Assembly: GCA_022600175.1 (NCBI GenBank)
Contig: JAHZKW010000067.1
Location: 1-36,699, forward strand
Direction of reading: 5' to 3'
From: Campylobacterota bacterium
GTDB lineage: Bacteria > Campylobacterota > Campylobacteria > Campylobacterales > QNZT01
Length of the DNA stretch: 36,699 bases
Of the stretch, positions 8,387 to 20,318 are shown in pieces; position 1 is the stretch's first letter, and each line of letters opens with the position of its first letter. The notes under the pieces are model-generated. The model ran no database searches. It was not told where the DNA came from and saw only the letters and a program-made list of their open reading frames with translations. A program made the position numbers and the translations under genes.

Positions 8387-9055
8387 ATGAAAATATTGCT
8401 TCTTGAAGATGAACTCATGTTACAAAGCTCCATACAAGAGTATCTAGAGTCATTAGGACACTCTGTCTTAGGCTTTACCCATGGTGATAAAGCAAAAGAA
8501 GCGATTTTAAATGAGAGCTTTGATCTATTGATCCTTGATATCAATGTTCCTAATTTAGATGGCTTTGAACTGCTTTCTGTTATCCATGATAATAATATAT
8601 TTACGCCAGCTATCTATATCAGCGCTTTAGTAGATATTGATGATATTGAACAAGCTTTTGATCTTGGTGCTTATGATTATCTAAAAAAACCATTTCATCT
8701 AAAAGAGTTGGGATTGCGTATCAACAATGTTGCTAACCAAATGATAAATTCGCAAAGACAGCATATTGTCCTGAGTCCAAATTATAGTTTTTCTAAAGAT
8801 ACGCATCAACTCTGTTACTTAGGTGAGCCACAAACGCTCACACGTAAACAGATTTTAATCCTCGATATTTTATGTCAGCATATTGGTGTACTGGTGAGTT
8901 TTGATAACTTTAGAAGTTTTGTTTGGAACCATGAACCAGTAGACAATGCCACCATTCGTGCAGAGATTAGTAGACTTAGACGTACCCTCAAAGAGGACTT
9001 TATACAGAATGTTAAAGGGGTGGGATACAAAGTTGAAAGATATATTAAAATCTAA
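8387..9055 (+). CDS. OmpR-family response regulator
   Basis: 222 residues: an N-terminal receiver (LLLEDE acidic pocket; phospho-Asp in LLILDINVPNLDG; the Ser of YISAL and Lys of LKKPFH) and a C-terminal winged-helix DNA-binding domain (TRKQILILDIL ... ATIRAEISRLRRTLKEDFIQNVKGVGYK). I prefer ATG 8387 over the upstream ATG 8375 because TGGAG sits six bases before it. It follows the Cache kinase and chemoreceptor and precedes the porin/acetate genes. OmpR-type regulators bind direct repeats one helical turn apart, and such a repeat lies just downstream at 9145-9163. Pairing with the kinase at 4.5-6.1 kb is inferred from proximity. Confidence 0.92.
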   Translation: MKILLLEDELMLQSSIQEYLESLGHSVLGFTHGDKAKEAILNESFDLLILDINVPNLDGFELLSVIHDNNIFTPAIYISALVDIDDIEQAFDLGAYDYLKKPFHLKELGLRINNVANQMINSQRQHIVLSPNYSFSKDTHQLCYLGEPQTLTRKQILILDILCQHIGVLVSFDNFRSFVWNHEPVDNATIRAEISRLRRTLKEDFIQNVKGVGYKVERYIKI

Positions 9056-9144
9056 AAGTAACTTTTCGAAACAGCTTTTTATATTTTGTTTCAATACTAC
9101 ACAACTCTTACAGGTTCAGGGCTGAGAATTATAACTTTTTCTTA

Positions 9145-9179
9145 AATGCTACGGTAATGCTACACACCTAAAATAGAAT
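9145..9179 (+). promoter_or_regulatory. Direct repeat (11-bp period) and -10 upstream of the porin
   Basis: AATGCTAC occurs at 9145-9152 and again at 9156-9163, exactly 11 bp apart. Two overlapping -10 candidates follow: TAAAAT (9169-9174) and TAGAAT (9174-9179), the second 10 bp beyond the repeat, which is the geometry of PhoB-type activation. There is no good -35, as expected where an activator replaces it. The repeat lies 90 bp after the response-regulator gene and 56 bp before the porin start. The rest of the 163-bp gap shows nothing else convincing. Confidence 0.5.
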
Positions 9180-9218
9180 TTCCATACCGAATAGATTTTT
9201 TATTGAGGAGTAAAATAT

Positions 9219-10526
9219 ATGAAGAAATTAGGTATTGGGTTATCGCTCGCGCTACTTAGTACACTCAGTGTACAAGCAGCAGATAGTTTAGAGGAAGCAT
9301 TTGCAAATGCTAAAACAAGTGGACAGATCAGAACCTTCTACATTACACGAGATAGAAGTGGTACTGTAGGTGATACACAAACTGATAGAAGTGCTTTTGC
9401 AGGTGGTGGACACTTAAAAATTGAGACTGCACCGATGGATGGTTTAAGTTTTGGTGCTGCTTTTTATACAACACATAGCTTGGGTTTCGATGATGATACA
9501 CAAGATAAAGTGAATGCTACGCTATATGGTGAAGACAAAAAAGGATATTCAATTCTTGGTGAAGCGTATTTAAAATATGCAACAGGTAATACATCATTAA
9601 CAATTGGTCGTCAAAAGTTAGCAACACCACTTGCAGGTGCTGATGATGCAAGAATGTTACCAAGTCTTTTTGAAGCAGCAGTTTTAGCAAATACAGATGT
9701 GAAAGACACCACATTAATTGCAGCACATATCACAAAGTTTCAAGCTGGTACATTCTCTAATGCATATGGCAGTAATGCACTGGCAATTCACTCTGGATAT
9801 GGTCTAAACAATATCAGTGGGACATTTATGAATGCTGGTAATTATGCTGTTGGCAAAGATACAGATGGTGTAAGTGCAGTAGCTGCAATCTATAAAGGAC
9901 TTCCAAATACAACACTGCAAATTTGGGATTACTATGCACACGATATTTTAAATGCAATCTATGGACAAGCAGATGTAAAGTGGAATTGCCTTATCTCTGA
10001 TAGTGTGAAGCCATTTGCTGCTGCACAAATTATTTCACAAAGTGATGTAGGTGATAAGCTTGCTGGTGATGTTGATAGTCTTTACTATGGCGTAAAAGCA
10101 GGTGCAAAAATTGGTGCATTTGGTGCTTATGCAGCGTATTCACAAACTGACTCTGATACAGCTTCAGCTGTAAATGGTGGTGTGATTTCACCTTGGGGCG
10201 GTATGCCAGCATTTACACAAGGTATGGTAACAAGACATATGTTCTTTGCTGATACCAGTGCATTTAAAGTAGCAGGTAGTTATAACTTTAAAGAGATGGG
10301 TGTAAACCTAAATACAGCACTGTACTATGCAAGTTTTGATGTAGGTGCAGACAATGCCGTAAAAAATGGTGTTGATTGGGAAGCTGAAGAGTTTGGTTTT
10401 GATTTCAAATACTATCCAGCAGCTGTTAAAAATCTACAATTGAGATTAAGAGGAAACTTTCCAACAGATTTTGTTGAAGGTTTAGATTGGTCTGAGTATA
10501 GATTTATTGTAAATTATAATTTCTAA
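9219..10526 (+). CDS. Outer-membrane porin, OprD-like family of Campylobacterota
   Basis: 435 residues with a classical signal peptide (MKKLGIGLSLALLSTLSVQA, cleaved before ADS). The mature part is rich in alternating strands such as GYSILGEAYLKYATGNTSLT and LTIGRQKL, a segment typical of OprD-like porins, and the chain ends in Phe (FIVNYNF), the outer-membrane insertion signal. It probably forms a 16- to 18-stranded barrel admitting small anions or organic acids. Its position directly before the acetate symporter genes suggests it supplies acetate or related substrates. The specificity cannot be read from sequence. The RBS is TGAGGAG, eight bases before ATG. Confidence 0.85.
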   Translation: MKKLGIGLSLALLSTLSVQAADSLEEAFANAKTSGQIRTFYITRDRSGTVGDTQTDRSAFAGGGHLKIETAPMDGLSFGAAFYTTHSLGFDDDTQDKVNATLYGEDKKGYSILGEAYLKYATGNTSLTIGRQKLATPLAGADDARMLPSLFEAAVLANTDVKDTTLIAAHITKFQAGTFSNAYGSNALAIHSGYGLNNISGTFMNAGNYAVGKDTDGVSAVAAIYKGLPNTTLQIWDYYAHDILNAIYGQADVKWNCLISDSVKPFAAAQIISQSDVGDKLAGDVDSLYYGVKAGAKIGAFGAYAAYSQTDSDTASAVNGGVISPWGGMPAFTQGMVTRHMFFADTSAFKVAGSYNFKEMGVNLNTALYYASFDVGADNAVKNGVDWEAEEFGFDFKYYPAAVKNLQLRLRGNFPTDFVEGLDWSEYRFIVNYNF

Positions 10527-10563
10527 GCATGTTTAAGAAATAAAAAAATTCAAGGAGTAAGAT

Positions 10564-10878
10564 ATGGATAAAAAGATTGTTGAAAAAATTAAAAACAATC
10601 CTGCTTATCAAGAGCTAATTACTAAAAGAAGTAAATTTGCTTGGACATTGGCAATCTTAATGCTAGTTGTATATTACGCATTTATTATGACAATAGCATT
10701 TAGCCCTTCAACATTAGGGATTAGCATGGGTGGTATCACTACGATTGGTATACCAGTAGGTATTTTCATTATTATTTTTGCATTTGTTCTCACAGGTATT
10801 TATACTAAAAGAGCAAATAGTGAATTTGATGATCTTGTAAAAAAAGTTAAAGATGATGTAAAGGGAGATTTAGAATAA
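10564..10878 (+). CDS. yjcH: YjcH-like DUF485 small membrane protein
   Basis: 104 residues with two membrane segments (~27-48 and ~62-84) and charged ends. The pattern [18 protein letters not shown], then a helix, GIPVGI, a second helix and [15 protein letters not shown] closely matches E. coli YjcH, which lies between acs and actP there. Its role is unproven; a small accessory subunit of the acetate symporter is the usual proposal. The stop codon overlaps the actP start by one base (TAATG), so the two are translationally coupled. The RBS is AAGGAG. Confidence 0.9.
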   Translation: MDKKIVEKIKNNPAYQELITKRSKFAWTLAILMLVVYYAFIMTIAFSPSTLGISMGGITTIGIPVGIFIIIFAFVLTGIYTKRANSEFDDLVKKVKDDVKGDLE

Positions 10879-12527
10879 TGAAAAAACTAATTGTTTTATT
10901 AGCACTTGCTTCTGTATCTCTTTTTGCTGCTGGTGATGCTGGTGTATCTGGACAAAGAGAGTTAAATGTTGCTGCAATTGTAATGTTTTTACTATTTGTT
11001 GGTGCAACACTAGGAATCACGTATTGGGCTGCAAAAAGAACAAAAACAGCAAAAGATTTCTACACAGCAGGTGGTGGAATCACAGGTTTTCAAAATGGTA
11101 TGGCGATTGCAGGTGACTTTATGTCAGCAGCATCTTTTCTTGGTATTTCTGGTCTTGTTTATCTTAAAGGATATGATGGTCTGATTTATTCTATCGGTTT
11201 TCTTGTGGGTTGGCCAGTCATTCTTTTCTTAGTTGCTGAGCAGTTAAGAAACCTTGGTAAATATACTTTTGCAGATGTTGCAAGTTATAGACTTAGACAA
11301 AAACCAATTCGTATTTTAGCAGCATTTGGTTCAATTGCAACAGTGGTTTTATATCTGATCGCTCAAATGGTTGGTTCTGGTAAACTGATTCAAGTACTAT
11401 TTGGTCTTCCTTATGAAGCAGCAGTTATTCTTGTTGGTCTTCTGATGATTGCATATGTTACTTTTGGTGGTATGCTTGCAACAACTTGGGTACAGATTAT
11501 CAAAGCGGTACTTTTACTTTCAGGTGCGACATTTATGTCAATTGCTGTACTTTATCACTTCGGATTTAGTTTTGAAGAGTTATTTAAAAGTGCAACTGAA
11601 GTACATACAAATGGTTTAGATATTATGAGCCCGGGTGGTCTTGTAAGTGATCCAATCTCAGCAATCTCTTTAGGTGTTGCGCTTATGTTTGGTACAGCAG
11701 GTCTTCCACATATCCTTATGAGATTCTTTACGGTTGCTGATGCTAAAGAAGCAAGAAAGTCAGTTTTCTATGCAACAGGTTTTATTGGTTATTTTTATAT
11801 CCTTACGTTTATCATTGGTTTTGGTGCGATCGTTCTTGTATCACAAAATCCAGCATATTTAGATGCGGCTAAAGGTATACTGTTTGGTGGTAATAATATG
11901 GCTGCAATTCACTTAAGTCATGCAGTTGGTGGAGATCTATTCTTAGGATTCATCTCAGCAGTAGCATTTGCAACAATCCTTGCGGTTGTTTCTGGTCTTA
12001 CACTTGCTGGTGCATCTGCAATTTCTCATGATCTTTATGCAAATGCATTTGCAACAGGTAAAGTGAATGAGCAAAAAGAGATGAAAGTATCCAAAATTGC
12101 GACAGTCGTTATTGGTGTTGTTGCGATTATTTTAGGTATTGTATTTGAAAAGCAAAACATTGCGTTTATGGTTGGTTTGGCATTCGCTATTGCAGCATCA
12201 GCTAACTTCCCAATTCTTTTCTTATCAATCTACTGGAGAAAATTAACGACTAGAGGTGCCGTTATTGGTGGTACTTTAGGACTTGCAACAGCAATTATCC
12301 TCGTTATCGCTGGTCCAATTGTATGGGTACAAATTTTAGGAAATGCGGAAGCACTTTTCCCTTATAAGTATCCAGCACTATTCTCTGTATCAGTAGCATT
12401 TATTGGTATTTGGTTCTTCTCAATCACTGATAATAGTGAAGAAGCAAAAGCAGAAAGAGAAGCGTTTGAAGCACAAGATATCAGATGTCAAACTGGTATT
12501 GGTGCAGATGGTGCGGTTGATCACTAA
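10878..12527 (+). CDS. actP: Cation/acetate symporter ActP (sodium:solute symporter family)
   Basis: 549 residues with a cleavable-looking N-terminal segment ([20 protein letters not shown]), as in E. coli ActP, followed by about 13 membrane helices. Family landmarks are [34 protein letters not shown], the [11 protein letters not shown] segment, [15 protein letters not shown] and [15 protein letters not shown]. It couples uptake of acetate (often also propionate or pyruvate) to a cation gradient at the inner membrane. It overlaps yjcH by one base. Acs encoded downstream would activate the imported acetate. Confidence 0.93.
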   Translation: MKKLIVLLALASVSLFAAGDAGVSGQRELNVAAIVMFLLFVGATLGITYWAAKRTKTAKDFYTAGGGITGFQNGMAIAGDFMSAASFLGISGLVYLKGYDGLIYSIGFLVGWPVILFLVAEQLRNLGKYTFADVASYRLRQKPIRILAAFGSIATVVLYLIAQMVGSGKLIQVLFGLPYEAAVILVGLLMIAYVTFGGMLATTWVQIIKAVLLLSGATFMSIAVLYHFGFSFEELFKSATEVHTNGLDIMSPGGLVSDPISAISLGVALMFGTAGLPHILMRFFTVADAKEARKSVFYATGFIGYFYILTFIIGFGAIVLVSQNPAYLDAAKGILFGGNNMAAIHLSHAVGGDLFLGFISAVAFATILAVVSGLTLAGASAISHDLYANAFATGKVNEQKEMKVSKIATVVIGVVAIILGIVFEKQNIAFMVGLAFAIAASANFPILFLSIYWRKLTTRGAVIGGTLGLATAIILVIAGPIVWVQILGNAEALFPYKYPALFSVSVAFIGIWFFSITDNSEEAKAEREAFEAQDIRCQTGIGADGAVDH

Positions 12528-12541
12528 GATCAAATCTAAAA

Positions 12542-12560
12542 CAGGCTCTTTAAGAGTCTG
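12542..12560 (+). terminator. Hairpin between actP and the DUF294 gene
   Basis: CAGGCTC and GAGTCTG can form a seven-pair stem (one G-T) closed by a five-base loop. No T-tract follows, so it would act at most as a partial terminator or an mRNA-stabilising element that lowers expression of downstream genes relative to actP. Confidence 0.35.
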
Positions 12561-12583
12561 TGTAAGTTAAAAAAGGTAAGAGT

Positions 12584-14419
12584 TTGAGTTTACTTGAACA
12601 AGAAGCTTTCATCAAAGGGATTCCTCCCTTTGATACTTTAAGTGGTAAAAATTTAGAGTATGTGTGTCAGAATTTAGATGTTGTCTATTTTAAAGAAGAT
12701 GAACAACTTATGATTAAAGGTACAGAGCCTGAATTTTTATACTTTATCATCAAGGGTGTTGTCCAAGAGATAGAGGAAAATGAAGTTGTTTCCATCTATG
12801 ACCATCATGAATTTTTTGATCCAATCTCTCTAATTGAAAACCATGTTAAACATACATTTGTCACTGTACAAGAGACCATTTGCTATCTATTGCCAAGAGC
12901 AATATTTTTAGAAGTATTACACGAAGATAAAAATTTTGAACAATACTTTTTTCAAACTATCTCCCAAAAACTAAATGTCAATCACGCAAATGAAAAAAAT
13001 AAAGAACTTGCAAACTTTATGGTTGCACGTGTAAGGGATGCTTATGTCCAAACACCAGTCATTGTAGATGCAACAACATCTATCTATGATGCAGTTAAAG
13101 CGCTGAAAGAACAAAAATCCAACTCCTTATTGGTTCGTAGAGATAATGAATTAGGTATCGTTACAGATACAGATTATCGTGAAAAATTTATTTTAGAAAA
13201 GATGTCTGCGGATAGTCCTATTGGAGATTTGGCAAAATATAATCTAATCTATATTGAAGGTAGTGAATTTTTGTTTAATGCACAGCTTGAGATGACAAAA
13301 CATGGTATCAAAAGATTGGTGGTTATTGATGAAAACAAAGAGGTTATAGGTGTTTTAGATCAGATCTCACTCGCTAGCTTTTTTGCATCCCATACCTATG
13401 CAATTTCAAATGAGATTGAAAAAGCAGAAAGTGTTGGTGAGTTGCAAAAAGCAAGTACAAACTTGATTCGTATTACGCAAGCGCTTTATGGTAAAGGTGT
13501 GAAGGTACGTTATATCTCTAAACTTTTAAGTCAGTTAAATGAGAAAATATTTAAGAAACTTTTTGAACTAACCGCTCCAGAAGCACTGTTAGAAAAATCT
13601 GCACTTATTGTAATGGGAAGTGAAGGAAGACGTGAGCAAATCCTTAAAACGGATCAAGATAATGCACTGATTTTAAGTGATGATTGTACCATTGATACCC
13701 AAACACTTGAAACGTTTACATTAGAGTTTACGGATAGATTGATAAGTTTTGGATATCCTGCATGTCCAGGAAATATCATGATTAGTAATCCTGAGTGGGT
13801 ACATACAGAGAGTGATTTTAAAAAATTACTTTTTTCATGGATCGATGAAAAAAATAGTGATAATTTTATGAATCTTGCAATTTTTTATGATGCTTTAACC
13901 ATAGTGGGTGATGAAAAGTTATTAGATAATTTAAAACGTTACTTATCTGATAAAATTGAAAATTCAGGGGCTTTTTATTCACATTTTGCAAATGCAGTAC
14001 TCAGTTTTGAAACACCACTGAGTATATTCGCTGGATTTGTACTAGGTAAGAATGAACATAAAGATGAGTTAGATATTAAAAAAGGTGGAATTTTTCCTAT
14101 TGTTCATGGGGTAAGAAGTTTGAGTATGGAACATAAGATTGAAGAGACAAATAGTGTAGAGAGACTTAAAAAACTCAATGATCTCGGTGTACTCGATCGT
14201 GAACTGACTGGAGACCTGATAGAGTCGTTTACTTTTTTACTCACTTTGCGATTAAAGTTAAATCTTGAGAAAATTGATAAAAATATCGATCCTGATAACT
14301 ATATCAAACCAAGTCAGCTTACTAAACTAGAAAAAGATCTTTTAAAAGATAGTTTTAAAACCGTGGATAAATTTAAAAAGTTTCTTACTTTCCACTATAA
14401 ATTGAATATGTTAGGATAG
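12584..14419 (+). CDS. cNMP-binding / CBS / DUF294 putative nucleotidyltransferase
   Basis: 611 residues. Domains in order: cyclic-nucleotide-binding-like beta-roll (~10-135), paired CBS domains (~150-270; PVIVDATTSIYDAVKALKEQ and KRLVVIDENKEVIGVLD), DUF294 nucleotidyltransferase (~285-420) with GSEGRREQ followed by the metal-binding TDQDNALIL, and a helical DUF294 C-terminal domain. The NTase core relates to GlnD and kanamycin nucleotidyltransferases, so transfer of a nucleotide to a protein or small molecule is plausible but unproven. CBS pairs usually bind adenylates. Its place between actP and acs points to a regulatory role in acetate use. The start is TTG with AAAAGG seven bases upstream; the stop abuts the exonuclease gene. 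Confidence 0.85.
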   Translation: MSLLEQEAFIKGIPPFDTLSGKNLEYVCQNLDVVYFKEDEQLMIKGTEPEFLYFIIKGVVQEIEENEVVSIYDHHEFFDPISLIENHVKHTFVTVQETICYLLPRAIFLEVLHEDKNFEQYFFQTISQKLNVNHANEKNKELANFMVARVRDAYVQTPVIVDATTSIYDAVKALKEQKSNSLLVRRDNELGIVTDTDYREKFILEKMSADSPIGDLAKYNLIYIEGSEFLFNAQLEMTKHGIKRLVVIDENKEVIGVLDQISLASFFASHTYAISNEIEKAESVGELQKASTNLIRITQALYGKGVKVRYISKLLSQLNEKIFKKLFELTAPEALLEKSALIVMGSEGRREQILKTDQDNALILSDDCTIDTQTLETFTLEFTDRLISFGYPACPGNIMISNPEWVHTESDFKKLLFSWIDEKNSDNFMNLAIFYDALTIVGDEKLLDNLKRYLSDKIENSGAFYSHFANAVLSFETPLSIFAGFVLGKNEHKDELDIKKGGIFPIVHGVRSLSMEHKIEETNSVERLKKLNDLGVLDRELTGDLIESFTFLLTLRLKLNLEKIDKNIDPDNYIKPSQLTKLEKDLLKDSFKTVDKFKKFLTFHYKLNMLG

Positions 14420-15040
14420 TTGTATAGTATGTTTTCAAAGATAAAAAGACACTTTAATCAGAAGAATTTAAAAGATGAAAAATACCGTTATCTTTTTGAT
14501 CTTCCGATTGAGGGTGAATATGTCTGTTTTGATTGTGAAACTACAGGGTTAAATCCTAAAATAGATGATATAATATCTATCGGTGCTGTGAAGATCAAAG
14601 ATAACAAAATTTTAGCAAGTAAAAAGTTTGAACGATTTGTAAAACCACAAAAAAAATTAGATGCAACCAGTATACAGATTCACCAGATTCGTACATGTGA
14701 TTTAGAGTTTGGAGAAGATATCGATCATGTTATTGAAGAGTTTTTAGCTTTTGTAGGTAATAGTGATTTAGTAGGATACTATCTAGAATTTGATGTTGCA
14801 ATGGTAAATAAATATATCAAACCAAAAATTGGTATTAAGTTACCAAACAGACAGTTTGAAGTTTCAGCAATTTACCATGATTATAAGATTGGACTTATTC
14901 CTCAGGGGAATATTGATTTACGATTTAATACGATTATGGAGGACTTAAAATTACCATTTATGGGTAAACATGATGCACTAAATGATGCTATAATGACAGC
15001 ATTGATATTTATTAAGTTAAATTATCTAAAAAAGCGATAA
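14420..15040 (+). CDS. DnaQ-like DEDDh 3'-5' exonuclease
   Basis: 206 residues with the three exonuclease motifs: FDCETTGL (Exo I, Asp38 and Glu40), GYYLEFDVAM (Exo II) and HDALNDA (Exo III, DEDDh type). It resembles the epsilon proofreading subunit but is freestanding and lacks the polymerase-binding tail. Related genes beside DUF294 proteins occur in other acetate operons, as I recall. It may trim RNA or oligonucleotides, or reverse a nucleotidyl modification made by the DUF294 protein; that is a guess. The TTG at 14420 directly follows the upstream stop; ATG 14429 (MFSKIKRH) is equally possible. AGGA lies at 14413-14416, rather close for TTG and somewhat far for ATG. Confidence 0.85.
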   Translation: MYSMFSKIKRHFNQKNLKDEKYRYLFDLPIEGEYVCFDCETTGLNPKIDDIISIGAVKIKDNKILASKKFERFVKPQKKLDATSIQIHQIRTCDLEFGEDIDHVIEEFLAFVGNSDLVGYYLEFDVAMVNKYIKPKIGIKLPNRQFEVSAIYHDYKIGLIPQGNIDLRFNTIMEDLKLPFMGKHDALNDAIMTALIFIKLNYLKKR

Positions 15041-15077
15041 TTTTACTTTGTAAATATAACTAATGAAGGAGATACAG

Positions 15078-17021
15078 ATGGGACAAGTTTTTGAACCATA
15101 TGCAGAATTTGCAAAAGATGCTAGAATCAAGAGTATGGATGAATACCATGCATTGATGAAAAAAGCCAATGAGGACTATGAAGGTTTTTGGGGCGACTAT
15201 GCAAATGAAAAAATTGATTGGTTTTCACCGTATAAGCAGGTTTTAGACGAAAGCAATGCACCATTTTATAAGTGGTTTGTAGGTGGCACAATGAATGTTG
15301 CACATCAGTGTGTAGATAGACATTTAGCAACGCGTAAAAATAAAGCTGCTATCATTTTCGAAGGTGACAACGGTGACCAACAGATTTTAACCTATCGTGA
15401 ACTTAGTTATGAAGTAAATAAAACAGCAAATATGCTGAAAAACCAATTTAATATTAAAAAAGGTGATCGTGTTGTCCTTTATATGCCGATGATCCCTGAA
15501 GCTGCTGTGACAATGCTCGCGTGTGCACGTATTGGTGCGATTCATTCGATTGTATTTGGTGGTTTTTCTGCAGAAGCACTCAGAGATAGAGTTATTGATG
15601 CAGAAGCAAAACTGGTTGTGACTTCAGATGGAGCTTTTAGAAAAGGTAAGCCATATATGCTTAAACCTGTTGTTGATAAAGCATTAGAGACAGGTTGTGA
15701 GTGTGTAAAAAGTGTTTGTATTGTTGAGCGAAATGGTGAAGATATTGAGTGGGTTCCAGGTAGAGATTATAGTTATAATGAATTGATAAAAAATGAGTCA
15801 AGTAAGTGTGAGCCTGAGCCAATGGATAGTGAAGATCCTCTCTTCTTACTCTATACTTCAGGAAGTACAGGAAAACCAAAAGGAGTCCAACACTCAAGTG
15901 CAGGCTATATCCTTTGGGCACAAATGACTATGGAGTGGGTATTTGATGTAAGAGAAAATGATACTTACTGGTGTACAGCAGATATTGGCTGGATTACAGG
16001 ACATACCTATATTGTCTATGGTCCACTTGCTATGGGTGCAACAACTGTCATGTTTGAAGGTGTACCAACATTCCCAGATGCTGGTCGTTGTTGGAAAATG
16101 GTAGAAGAGTATCAAATCAACCAATTCTATACAGCACCTACAGCAATTAGACTTTTACATAAAACAGGTGAAAATGAGCCTTCAAAATATGATCTTTCAA
16201 GTTTGAGAGTACTTGGTACGGTTGGTGAACCAATTGATCCTCCTGCTTGGAAATGGTACTATGAGGCAATAGGTAACAGCAAGTGTGCTATCGTTGATAC
16301 ATATTGGCAAACTGAGACGGGTGGACATATGATCTCTCCACTTCCAGGTGCGACGCCAATCAAGCCAGGTTGTGCAACCTTCCCATTACCTGGAATTATT
16401 GCAGAAGTTATTGAAGAGGATGGTACACCAACACCAGTAGGTGAAAAAGGGTTTATGTGTATTACAAAACCTTGGCCAAGTATGATTAGAACTATTTGGG
16501 GTGATCCTGATAGATTTGAGAAATCTTACTTTGGTGATTGTAAAAAAGATGGAAAACCAGTCTACTTTACAGGTGATGGTGCGATGATTGATGAAGAGGG
16601 TTATATCACAATTACAGGTCGTACAGATGATGTTATCAATGTATCAGGACATAGAATGGGAACTGCTGAAGTTGAAGCAGCGATCAAAAAACATCCTGGT
16701 GTTGCTTCTGTTGCGGTTGTTGGTAAACCACATGAGATCAAAGGGGAAGGTATCTTTGCTTATGTTGTACTCAAAGGTGAAGATACAATGGCAGAAGAGA
16801 TTGAAATGGTACAAGAGATCAATAAAATCGTTGTAACAGAAATTGGTGCAATCGCAAAATGTGATGAGATTAAATTTGTACCAGATCTTCCAAAAACAAG
16901 ATCAGGAAAGATCATGAGAAGAATCCTTAGAAGTATTGCTAAGGGTGAAGAGATTGTTCAAGATACATCGACACTTGAAGATCCTTCAATTGTACAAAAA
17001 ATTCAAAGTTGTGTAATTTAA
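15078..17021 (+). CDS. acs: Acetyl-CoA synthetase (AMP-forming)
   Basis: 647 residues. It converts acetate, ATP and CoA to acetyl-CoA through acetyl-AMP, the high-affinity acetate route. The adenylate-forming signatures are present: [16 protein letters not shown] (P-loop-like A3), [11 protein letters not shown] (A5), [14 protein letters not shown] (A7), [20 protein letters not shown] (A8) and [10 protein letters not shown] (A10), whose Lys is the acetylation-controlled catalytic residue. I start at ATG 15078 because GAAGGAG lies six bases before it; the ATG at 15063 would place the ribosome site inside the gene. It follows the transporter genes on the same strand and is probably cotranscribed with them. 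Confidence 0.97.
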   Translation: MGQVFEPYAEFAKDARIKSMDEYHALMKKANEDYEGFWGDYANEKIDWFSPYKQVLDESNAPFYKWFVGGTMNVAHQCVDRHLATRKNKAAIIFEGDNGDQQILTYRELSYEVNKTANMLKNQFNIKKGDRVVLYMPMIPEAAVTMLACARIGAIHSIVFGGFSAEALRDRVIDAEAKLVVTSDGAFRKGKPYMLKPVVDKALETGCECVKSVCIVERNGEDIEWVPGRDYSYNELIKNESSKCEPEPMDSEDPLFLLYTSGSTGKPKGVQHSSAGYILWAQMTMEWVFDVRENDTYWCTADIGWITGHTYIVYGPLAMGATTVMFEGVPTFPDAGRCWKMVEEYQINQFYTAPTAIRLLHKTGENEPSKYDLSSLRVLGTVGEPIDPPAWKWYYEAIGNSKCAIVDTYWQTETGGHMISPLPGATPIKPGCATFPLPGIIAEVIEEDGTPTPVGEKGFMCITKPWPSMIRTIWGDPDRFEKSYFGDCKKDGKPVYFTGDGAMIDEEGYITITGRTDDVINVSGHRMGTAEVEAAIKKHPGVASVAVVGKPHEIKGEGIFAYVVLKGEDTMAEEIEMVQEINKIVVTEIGAIAKCDEIKFVPDLPKTRSGKIMRRILRSIAKGEEIVQDTSTLEDPSIVQKIQSCVI

Positions 17022-17037
17022 TCGTATAATTTAAAAA

Positions 17038-17065
17038 GTCAGAAGGCCTTTAGGGGCTTTTTGAC
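17038..17065 (+). terminator. Hairpin between acs and pta
   Basis: GTCAGAAGGCC (17038-17048) pairs with GGCTTTTTGAC (17055-17065) over 11 pairs, two of them G-T, with a six-base loop. The run of T is within the stem rather than after it, so termination efficiency is uncertain. It would separate or attenuate transcription from the acetate-uptake operon into pta-ackA. Confidence 0.5.
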
Positions 17066-17099
17066 ACACTATGTTTTGCAAAAACTATAAAGGTTATTC

Positions 17100-19184
<2,085 letters not shown>

Positions 19185-19185
<1 letters not shown>

Positions 19186-20297
19186 TGTATATCTTAGTCT
19201 TAAACTCTGGAAGTTCATCCTTAAAATATAAACTGTTTGAAATGCCTGCTAAGAGTGTACACTATAGTGGTACTCTTGAAGAGATTGATAACCATCATGA
19301 TGGTGTTGAAGTATTATTAGCAGATTTGCAACAATCAAAAGTGATTGATAGTTTGGATGAGATTGGTGTGATAGGACATCGTGTTGTTCATGGGGGATGG
19401 ATTTTTGATAGTGCTACAGTGATAGATGATCATGTTATTGAAGAGATTGAAAAACTCAAAAAGTTGGCCCCTTTACATAATGGTGCCAACTTAGAGGGGA
19501 TATATGCGATGAAGCGAAAAGTACCTCATATACCTCAGGTAGCTGTTTTTGATACTGCATTTCATCAAACTATTCCTAAATACTCTGCTTATTACCCTCT
19601 GTCTTTAACACTCTCTAAAGAGCACCATATCCAACGTTATGGTTTTCATGGCACTTCGCATCACTACGTGGCAATACAAGCGGCAAAATATACAGAAAAA
19701 CCTTTGTACAAACTTAACCTTATTACGCTACATTTAGGCAATGGTGCAAGTGCATGTGCGATTAAAGAGGGTAAAAGTATTGATACTTCAATGGGATTTA
19801 CACCCCTTGAAGGTTTAATGATGGGGAGTCGTTCAGGTGATATTGACCCTTCAATCATCTTTTATTTAGAGCGAAATGGCATAGACTTTGAGGCCGTTGA
19901 AACGATATTAAATCACAAAAGTGGGTTAAAGGCCATTGCTGGTACAAATGATATGCGTAAAGTTGAAGCGTTAGCCAAGAGTGGTGATAAAAATGCCAAG
20001 CTTGCTATAGAGATGTTTGTTGTGAGAGTTAAAAAGTATATTGGTGCCTATATGGTATTGCTTGGAAGGGTAGATGGTATTGTTTTTACAGGTGGTATAG
20101 GTGAACATAGTGCTTCTATACGTGCTTTGATTTTAGAGGGATTTCATCATTTTGAGATTGTAATGGATAGTGTAAAAAACAGTATCCATTCCCAAATTAT
20201 CTCTTCACCATCTTCAAAGATCTCACTCATGGTAATTCCTACAGATGAAGAGTTGATGATTGCAAAAGAGAGTTACAAACTTTTACAAAAGCACTAA
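19185..20297 (+). CDS. ackA: Acetate kinase
   Basis: 370 residues. It converts acetyl phosphate and ADP to acetate and ATP, or the reverse; with Pta it forms the low-affinity acetate route. Visible motifs are VLNSGSSSLKY at the N-terminus, GHRVVHGG, FDTAFHQT, RYGFHGTSHHYV, HLGNGAS, DTSMGFTPLEGLMMGSRSGD and FTGGIGEHS. It is shorter than the ~400-residue E. coli enzyme, mostly at the C-terminus, but the active-site residues are there. ATG 19185 overlaps the pta stop (TGATG); an upstream in-frame ATG at 19164 lies within pta and would add seven unrelated residues. Confidence 0.95.
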
Positions 20298-20318
20298 AAT
20301 CTAGGATATGATACTTTT

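Noticed and set aside
15894-16124. Antisense reading frames inside acs, the MCP, minD and others
   Set aside because: They lie opposite strongly conserved genes, have odd composition (many His, Cys, Tyr) and no start signals.
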